Shown here: positions 57,139 to 64,000 of the stretch, one piece after another
How positions within the stretch are numbered: the first letter of the stretch is position 1
Layout of the letters: every line of letters begins with the position of its first letter
Notes under the pieces: generated by a model
Databases searched by the model: none
Seen by the model: the letters and a program-made list of their open reading frames with translations, nothing else
What the model was told of the DNA's origin: nothing
Position numbers and translations under genes: made by a program
Origin: Moniliophthora roreri
Lineage: Eukaryota > Basidiomycota > Agaricomycetes > Agaricales > Marasmiaceae
NCBI GenBank assembly: GCA_001466705.2
Contig: LATX02000188.1
Span: 310,001-374,000 of the forward strand
Reading direction: 5' to 3'
DNA: 64,000 bases

Positions 57139-58629
57139 TTACATGTCGTCCAGCGAGTCCTTGTTACTACGACTGAGTATACCATTCTCGCTCCGTTCGT
57201 TAGCGATCGTCAGAACGCATGAAGTCATAGAAATTCCGGCATCCATAACCTGATGAAGGTTTAACATCAATCGGGACACTAGTGTCACCGATATACTGAG
57301 ATTAGGTTTAGCGCTGAATATTAATGATGGACTGATCAAGACATGCACACCTGCTTGCAAGATACGCCAGCCCACCCTTCATGATGTTCTAAAACGAAGA
57401 TCAGCTGCCTCGCCCACTAACTCGTTCGGACTAATGCGTACTTCTGCCAGCTACGGATTTGACTTGAGTATACATAAGAAGAGGACGCATAACGAAGCTC
57501 ACAAAGTAGGTCAGAATATTCGACAAGATGGCTAGAGACACAACGCTTTGAGACGTTCTATCAGAAACCGAAGGCGGTTGAGGAATTCGTGTCGCTCACG
57601 CGAAATAGATGGCTCCTAAAAGAACGAAAAGACAATAATTTAGCTTTTGATGATTGCACCGAGACTTGATGCGTTACCATCGCGAAGTAAAATTACTTTC
57701 AAAGAGGTCCTGCTTTGGAGAATACGAAGCTCTTGTCGAGTTTTGAACGCGTTATGAAGGGAGAGACTGAAGAGCAGTACGTCGTAAGTAAATACGCATA
57801 TCCAGGCCACAGCTTGCCCTTCCAAGAGAGAGTTTGGCTTTGTGAATAGCTTTGAATGAGAATAACGGCTTACAGGCGTTTCTAGAGAAGAGTCAAATCT
57901 TTATCAGCGTGAGTGATAGATCCATTTAAACTTTCCACTCACGCTTCAAAGTCGTAAAGCAAAACACATCGGTCAGAGTGCAGCCGAACAAATTTCGGCT
58001 TCCCTATGTGAGTTCCATGTAGGGTTGTAGCCTGGATAGACGTGAGTCGACAGCATCCCAATAAGAGGACTGGCGTACTGATGCTGTGATCAACAGGACT
58101 GCGACTGCAGACATCAAGAAGTAGAGGAGATGTTTGTTGCATGCGCAGAGAGCATAGACTCGTAAAGTCATTATAACCGTGATGATAACATGAGAGACGA
58201 CTAGAAGCCACACTCTTATGCCGTCCCGCTGCCGACAACTGTAGCCCTTGTCAGGTATGAATTACCGTAAGGAATCAAAACTGACCTGAGAGGTAGCTTG
58301 GGATCGAATAATGATAAAAATACAAATATCCTCGACAAAGCATTATAATAGCGGTTGGCAAAGAACATAGATCCGCTCAACGTTCGAGGTCTTCTCCATA
58401 TATAGTTAATTTCGAGGTCTAACATAGTCGGTCAATGAGCGTCGTTTGGCCCAGAGCTTGGAGTATGTACCCAGCGTAAGGACGTGGTCCCAGAACAGTA
58501 TGGCTGGGTTGTAATCGGAGTGAATAGTGTGTCACGGCAGTATAGAACTCTCGGCTCACTTATTGCAACCATATGCGAATAACTCCAAAGACGGCTACGA
58601 GCATCGGTTGAGCAGTGTCCAAACCGCAT
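57139..58629 (-). CDS. DUF6533 multi-pass membrane protein
   Basis: A mushroom-specific membrane protein family without known function. Exon 1 starts ATG 58629 (MRFGHCSTDARSRLWSYSHM) and joins via GTGAGC to TILFWDHVLTL, then via GTACAT to DLEINYIWRRPRTLSGSMFF, ANRYYNALSRIFVFLSLFDP: this is the DUF6533 core (D-x-L-T-L-D-x-E-x-x-x-I-W). Later exons carry spans LLVVSHVIITVIMTLRVYAL, LYFLMSAVAVLLITASV and VAWICVFTYDVLLFSLSLHN, then FKTRQELRIL. The final exon has the conserved SISVTLVSRLMLNLHQVMDA and ends SRSNKDSLDDM, stop 57139-57141. Some inner exons between 57400 and 57900 are unresolved. Ligand and role are unknown; the topology resembles seven-helix proteins but no GPCR motif was seen. Confidence 0.7.
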
Positions 58630-59022
58630 CGTAGGTAGTAAAAAGCAGGCTTACGCGTTTGCCTCCGTTTGAACGTCGATCAACGACATGAAGAGGATCC
58701 AGCCTGTGTAAAAGAATAAAAACGACAAATTTTGCTGTGGAGGGACACCTGTAACTCGAGTCCCTGATATATAAACATACCCTTCAGCTATGAGTTGCGG
58801 GTCGGGTCGTCATCAAACTGTTCAATCATCACAACCTACCCAGATCATGAAGATGGTGGCTTATTATCCTTGATGTGGATGATAGAGAAGGACACAGCAC
58901 CTACAAGCCGTAAATTCCAAGTATGAATGCTCGCAAGTCTTGGCTTGAACGATTAACAATCGTGGCCGACGTCGAGTGTATGCGCATCTCTGACATTTCA
59001 ATTTTCATTAATAGTGAATACT

Positions 59023-59530
59023 TTACACTCCGTCGAACGAGGTCTGCACGTCGTGTGCATTGACTCGTGTAGATTTCAGCACCTGATGAAGATTCAGCAT
59101 CAATCGGGACACTGATATAGTGGACTCTCGTTCCCGCAAGATACGCCAGCCCTCCGCTCATAGCGCCCTGGAATGAGGTTTAGACCGAAATTAGCTGCAG
59201 AACTTTTTGGGCCACGTACGTCGGTCAGCCAGAGGGGTACAGGTGTATTGTTTTGAGTACGATGACGGAGAATACTATGCGAGGACTTGACAAAATACCT
59301 TCGAATGCCTTCAAATTTTGCAAGCGATACGATCCCGTGCGATATCTACGTTTAGTGTCCTGGGGCTGCGAGATCTGATGCATCACCATCACGGTTCAAG
59401 ATCCTGTTCCGAAGAATTCGGAGCTCTTCTTAGAGTGTTGATAAGGGTAGGACCAAGGAGGACGTGATGGGTGAATATAGCCTCCCGAGCGGCCAAGCCA
59501 CAGTTTTTCATCACTGTGACCTTGGGGTTG
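59023..59530 (-). pseudogene. Truncated tandem duplicate of the DUF6533 gene (C-terminal half)
   Basis: Segments that match the second half of the neighbouring DUF6533 gene occur in the same order and strand: REAIFTHHVLLGPTLINTLR (compare the span VAWICVFTYDVLLF), LRILRNRILNRDGDAS (compare LRILQSRTSLKVILLRDGNAS) and VSRLMLNLHQVLKSTRVNAH (compare VSRLMLNLHQVMDAGISMTS). The DUF6533 core itself is missing and the pieces need different frames, so it is most likely a partial duplication that is now a pseudogene. Stop at 59023-59025. Confidence 0.65.
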
Positions 59531-60565
59531 CTTCAGGATGCTGTTTGGGTAACTTGAAGCGACGAGCTTGCAGGGAATGGAAACTGCCGCGCCAGACTCA
59601 CACCCTTTATCATGCCTTGGTGACGCTCCCTCCGCGACTTTCAAACTTCTTCTTTGCCAGCCCTCCGAATCTTATTTCCCTCTTTTTTTTCATGTTCTCG
59701 ATGGGACAATCATTTGCTGGACCACACGCAATAGGCGAACAGTGCACTGGCAGATGTTCGTAGAGTGGCAAAAGGATAACAGACACGCACACGGTGCCTC
59801 ACCTATTAACTCCTGTTGTCGACTTGTGCCCTCGACCTGGGTGATATTTGCTATTGGTTTCCTTTCTGTGGTGTTCAATTTGTTTTTCTGTACACTAGGT
59901 ACGAATTACGGCTCAATGGGTATCTTTATTCACTTGTACTGAATCTAGGAAACAAAAGGCTCTGCCGTGCCATCTCTTCTGCGCATTAGACCCATACACA
60001 AAGCCTCGGCTGTTCCAAGTTTCCCATATTTATATATCAAGCAATATTGGTCCCCAAATATTCCAAGGCAACATCAGTGCTCGTTCAAACAGCAAAAAAA
60101 CTAAATTCCTGTCAGCCATCTCAAATCGTTCTCTGATCTCCGGTGAAAGTGCACCAAATTGCGATTGACGGATTGAGCGACAATGGTACTACACAAATAG
60201 GTTCAACCTGGGGCGCTCAATCGTTTATACTTGGACCTAGATCTTTCTCGCCTGCTGCATACTGGGCGCATAGTCACCTGCTATCACTTCCGCGCGACTT
60301 GAGCGTTCAGAAATAATCTCATGCCGCTGCATACTACTTCAGGATGCTTACGGCCTGAAATTCTGCGTCACATAGCTGTGGGTTTTTATACGTAGCTTCC
60401 GACGTATATACTACTATACATAGATATGAACGGCTATATTGAAGATAAAAAGAATCCAAGAACCGGCAGTGCAAAATACCCGGAAGTCACTCACTGTGAT
60501 CATTCCTGCTGTCTCGAGGTCCAGCTACTCAAGCTGCCTCCACCGCCCATTGCGCTCATGCAAAT
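59531..60565. other. Intergenic stretch without a recognised gene
   Basis: About 1 kb between the truncated duplicate and the peroxisomal hydrolase gene. A plus frame of 124 codons (59568-59942) has one hydrophobic run (VIFAIGFLSVVFNLFFCTLG) but no start context or family support. No repeat or RNA gene was seen. Confidence 0.35.
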
Positions 60566-61949
60566 ATGCCGCCCCTATCAGTAGAATCCATCATTCACCC
60601 ACCCGACTCCTCTTACCCTCTGTATCTCACTGCCAAACGCTACTTCGTGCCCGACTCCGACTCCGACGGATGGACACTCTTTTTATTACATGCTACAAGC
60701 AGCCATAAAGAATCCTGGGAGCCAACCATTCAAAAGATTTTCGACCTGTATACCAGAAACAAGGGAAAGCAGAAACGAGGCATAAAGTTACGCGAGGCTT
60801 GGTGTTTAGATTGTCCAAATCACGGCGAAGGTGGTCAGTTAAATGAGAGGATTTTGCAGCAGGAGGAGTGGTACTTGAATTGTGCGTTCTTCACGACTTT
60901 TGTTCCTTCAGATTTCTCATTTCTGTCGGGTATGAGCAGTCAGCTGCGAAAAATATGCCCAAGCAGTGCATCATTTCCTGACGGCAGGCCCGGTCGACTT
61001 TTCTGCGCGCAAATTGGCCGGAATTGGACATTCACTTGGAGGAAATGCCATCTCGCTTCTTCAATCACTCGCCTCGGCTTCACTGAAGAATGCTTTCAAG
61101 TCATTGATCATCATAGAACCCATGCTTTCGCCCGCTGGTCCAGAACACCTAAAGAAACTCCGTTTGGCGTTGATTAAAGGCGCGTATGAGAGGCGAGACG
61201 TATGGCCCGACCGGACAATGGCAATGGCTGGGCTCAAGAAAAGAGATAGGTATGCTCAGTCACCATTCATGTTATCCTATACTGAAGGAAATAGAACGAT
61301 TAAGTGGGATCCAAGGATTCTGGAGATCTTTGTCGTGAGTATCCGTACTCTACTCTAATGGTAGTGCATTGACATTCGTTGGAAGAAATACGGACTACGA
61401 GCACACCCAGGTTCATTCTACTCGGTTAGCCCATATCCCGGTGTAACACTAGCATGTACGAGGGATCAGGAAGCGGTTGGTCTTTTACGCCGTCATGCGT
61501 TACACATAGTTGGCTCAATCTGTATGACAGGCAATGTACCGTGACCCTGACGGGGCGACTACACCTGTGGTACCACTGACGCAAGCATGTAAGGAAAAAC
61601 CTGTCCATTTAATCCTTGGAGGAGTCCATGATTTTATGTACGGTTCTCAAATCTCTTCTCTTCACATCTGCTCCGTTTTCTGACAGTTATTCGCGGATAG
61701 GCCAAAAAGAACACAGGATGCACTGTTAGATCCCAAGTCGGGTCGCACCTTTGCTTCTGTCACGATACTCCCGGATGTTGGACATTTAGTACGTTGCATT
61801 TTCACGCTCCGTTGGCCTTTCTTTGCCTTAACCACGCGGTGTAGGTTCCACTCGAAGTCCCGGACCGACTTGGTGAAGTGATCTTTGACGCATTGGTGAA
61901 GAATGAAACCTTGATTCCCTCTGAGACTGGAGTAAAAGCCAAGTTGTGA
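60566..61949 (+). CDS. Alpha/beta hydrolase with peroxisomal PTS1 tail
   Basis: A serine hydrolase of the AB_hydrolase-1 type. Start ATG 60566 (MPPLSVESIIHPPDSSYPLY); oxyanion region WTLFLLHATSSHKESWEPTI; then REAWCLDCPNHGEGGQLNER. The nucleophile elbow is KLAGIGHSLGGNAISLLQSL. The cap region reads PAGPEHLKKLRLALIKGAYE and KRDRYAQSPFMLSYTEGNRT. The late exons give MYRDPDGATTPVVPLTQACK, KPVHLILGGVHDFIPKRTQD, and VTILPDVGHLVPLEVPDRLG, where the His of the triad lies in GHLVP. The protein ends GVKAKL and TGA 61947-61949; AKL is a classical PTS1, so import into peroxisomes is expected. About 390 residues, five or more introns. It resembles fungal peroxisomal lipases (Lpx1-like) and PTS1-tagged secondary-metabolism hydrolases; the substrate is unknown. 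Confidence 0.88.
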
Positions 61950-62132
61950 TGTATGACGCAAGCCTCCGGATGATTACAATTTACGAATACTGCATGAATG
62001 TACAGGAACAGACAACAGGACTTTGACTTGTCAAGTATACGTATCACTGACACGAATAGGGATTGTATATTGGTAAAAACTATGTAATTATCGGGCTCAT
62101 GCATGTAGTGAGCATTTGAGCATTCTATCGTG

Positions 62133-62324
62133 TGTCGGAAATTTGCGGTCGGGCTTTTATGGATAACTTTATCCTGAAATCACCTTTTTTGGCTTAAAAG
62201 CCTTTTTAAGGGTCCTTATAATGATGCCGATCGACTAAATAATGTACATTATAACGGCATTTAAGCCAAAAAAGGCGATTTCAGGATAAAGTTATCCATA
62301 AAAGCCCGACCGCAAATTTCCGAC
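62133..62324. mobile_element. 192-bp near-perfect inverted-repeat MITE
   Basis: The left 66 nt (TGTCGGAAATTTGCGGTCGG, GCTTTTATGGATAACTTTAT, CCTGAAATCACC then TTTTTTGGCTTAAA) recur as the reverse complement at the right end with a single A/G difference. The core between them also folds partly (TTATAATG against CATTATAA). There is no coding capacity. TG follows and precedes the ends, a possible 2-bp target duplication, but this is not certain. It sits between the 3' end of the hydrolase gene and the promoter of the RRM gene. The low divergence of the arms points to a recent insertion. Confidence 0.85.
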
Positions 62325-62743
62325 ATGTTGAATGACGGCGAAGTAAAGAGAGGCGTACCCGATCCCAGTATACTCCTTACTACAGAGTTCTAACCAGGCG
62401 AGAGAATTAAACTTTTGCATCGCTGGTGCAAGGCCTGGACCCCTTGAAACATGTGAATACAGTTCAGGTTGAGATCGCGGACGCGGTCCTGAACCTGGGC
62501 ATCCGGCGGGTTTTCCAGAATATGTATTGACATGCAGGAGCAATGTCAGTGCATGGCAGAGAATGAGCTTTCAGATACTTAAGGATTCGAATTCGAAGCT
62601 ACGTTGTGCAGGTGACGTACAGTATGTGACAGAATGTGATACTGAAAAGGATATCGAGTCAGGCTGCGAATAAATGACGTCATGGCTATCCATGCATAAA
62701 GGAAGCGCCTTTCCCTGGACTGGCCTCTTGAACCACAACCATC

Positions 62744-63863
62744 ATGTCCTCGCCTGTCCACGTCAGTATCTGCCTCTCTTTGTTGCACATCATAACTCAA
62801 CTCGATTTTTTAGGTTTCTGGAATCAGCCCACAAACCACTGAAGATCATCTTCGGGACTTTTTCACGTATGCTTTCAGCTTGTCTCAAGATGGTAGAAAT
62901 TTATTCAATCCACACTCTCAGGTTCTGTGGAAAGTGGGTTGGTCCTTGCTCCAAAAAGCCTTTCTAATTGATTCGTAGAATTCTCTCGATCGAGCACAAA
63001 GGAACTGAAGCAACGATTGTCTTTGAGAAAGCATCCGCTGCTAATACTGCGTTGATGGTGCGAAATAGAAACTCTTTTAAACTAGCTTCGATTATTGAAA
63101 GCTTGTGCAGCTCAATGGCGGGACTTTGGATGGTGCAACGTTGACAGTCACATCTGAAGTCACCCACGAAGACGAAGCGCATAAGGAGGATCACCATAAT
63201 GAACCCATTTCTCAGTCTGATAAACCCCGTGCCGGAAGTGCGTACGATTCTAATTTGCTGCTTTGGCTGAGCGTCGCTGATCAGTGACCCAATCACTTCA
63301 GTTGCAGCTGAATACCTTGCCAAAGGCTACAAACTCTCCGACAACATTCTCCAGCGCGCGATCGAGCTTGATCGTGAGTTCTGTCAAATTTGTTCGTGTT
63401 TACGTAACCGACTTCGGCGTCTACAGAAAAGCGCGGCATTTCTCAGCGTTTCCTGTCCTATATCCAGAGTATCGATACCTCTCTGGGTGCTCGAGCCCTA
63501 GGCCCCGAGAAAACGATCTCTGGTAAAGTGCAGGAAACGGTCAACGCTGCCACTCAACAAGCCAAGACCATTGACGAGCAGAAAGGCATTTCAAAGACCG
63601 CTGGAGATGTAAGTTAGTCTCTTATTCACTTGCGATAATGTCATTGATCCAGTTCTCGCAAGTACTACTCGAAAGCGTTGACATCTCCGTGGGGGCAGAC
63701 AGTGCTCAAGTACTACACCACGACCAGCAAGCAGGTTTTGGATATCCACGAGGAGGCAAAGAGAATTGCGGCGCATAGGGATACTCCAGCAGGAGCCCCT
63801 GAGACCCAGGGTTCTGGTGAAGCACCAAACCCCACTACCCAGGCAGCTCCTACTGTTGTTTGA
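62744..63863 (+). CDS. RRM RNA-binding protein, Vip1-like
   Basis: A small protein with one N-terminal RNA-recognition motif. Six or more short exons join: MSSPVH (ATG 62744), VSGISPQTTEDHLRDFF, TFCGK (RNP-like turn), ILSIEHKGTEATIVFEKASA, LNGGTLDGATLTVTSEVTHE (RNP1 strand is degenerate), an acidic linker, AAEYLAKGYKLSDNILQRAI, then FLSYIQSIDTSLGARALGPE and VQETVNAATQQAKTIDEQKG, with a helical C-terminus (YYTTTSKQVLDIHEEAKRIA). Stop 63861-63863. About 260 residues. The RRM plus the conserved YLAKGYKLSD...LGARALGPE helical region is the pattern of fission yeast Vip1 and of plant VIP1-type RRM proteins. Role in RNA binding or stress response is inferred from the family. Confidence 0.85.
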
Positions 63864-64000
63864 ACGGGAACGTTCGCGTATATTGTTATCAAGTTTTTAT
63901 GTGTGAAACTGATATTCTTGTAGGATAGAAAGGTTGTAAATAATATACACCCCTACGTCCAAGGGCGTGAATTCTGTTCAGTGATTCTCATAGCACTCTC

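Noticed and set aside
1..64000. tRNA and rRNA genes, CRISPR arrays
   Set aside because: GTTCGA-type strings occur (for example near 9361, 40737 and 53566), but none has the surrounding tRNA arms. No regularly spaced repeats or rRNA-like sequence were seen.

Overview
The window reads as nuclear DNA of a mushroom-forming basidiomycete (Agaricomycetes). Genes are packed on both strands, almost all are split by short (about 45-75 nt) GT-AG introns, two introns use GC-AG ends, and several families typical of that class are present: a fungal phytochrome hybrid histidine kinase, a DUF6533 membrane protein, and a ubiquitin-fold protein with a C-terminal module starting KPVIYLFSP. No bacterial operons, CRISPR arrays, rRNA or convincing tRNA genes were seen. 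Exon joins are inferred by reading splice signals by eye, so gene ends are firmer than inner exon edges.

0-9.8 kb: end of a fungal membrane protein of unknown function, a multi-exon unknown gene, the borate/anion transporter BOR1 divergent from an ABHD12-like membrane hydrolase, a small basic-tailed protein, and the 18S rRNA pseudouridine methyltransferase EMG1/NEP1. 9.8-14.7 kb is gene-poor; it holds fragments of an unknown minus-strand gene with a GC-rich inverted-repeat element (MITE-1) inside it. 14.7-29 kb: APC/C subunit CDC16, phytochrome, a short-chain dehydrogenase, a small spliced gene, a histone-fold Dpb3/CHRAC-type protein and a CPA2 cation/proton antiporter. 29-41 kb: a fused DUF2235 hydrolase-WD40 protein, a histidine-acid-phosphatase homologue, IWR1, a DUF1917 protein, glyoxalase I and a beta-carbonic anhydrase.

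42-55 kb is a birth-and-death zone for a ubiquitin-fold fusion family: one intact gene, one short divergent paralogue on the other strand, one pseudogene carrying stops and two inverted-repeat insertions, one degenerate copy and a further C-terminal remnant. The same zone contains a broken tRNA 2'-phosphotransferase (TPT1-like) pseudogene head-to-head with an apparently intact U6 phosphodiesterase USB1, plus 2.7 kb with no recognisable gene. 55-64 kb: a zinc alcohol dehydrogenase, a DUF6533 gene with a truncated tandem duplicate, a serine hydrolase ending in a peroxisomal PTS1 tripeptide, a 192-bp near-perfect inverted-repeat MITE, and an RRM protein of the Vip1 type.

Most genes are unrelated housekeeping neighbours and do not form a pathway. 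The most unusual content is the effector-like hydrolase-WD40 fusion and the ubiquitin-fold family with its decaying copies and invading MITEs.
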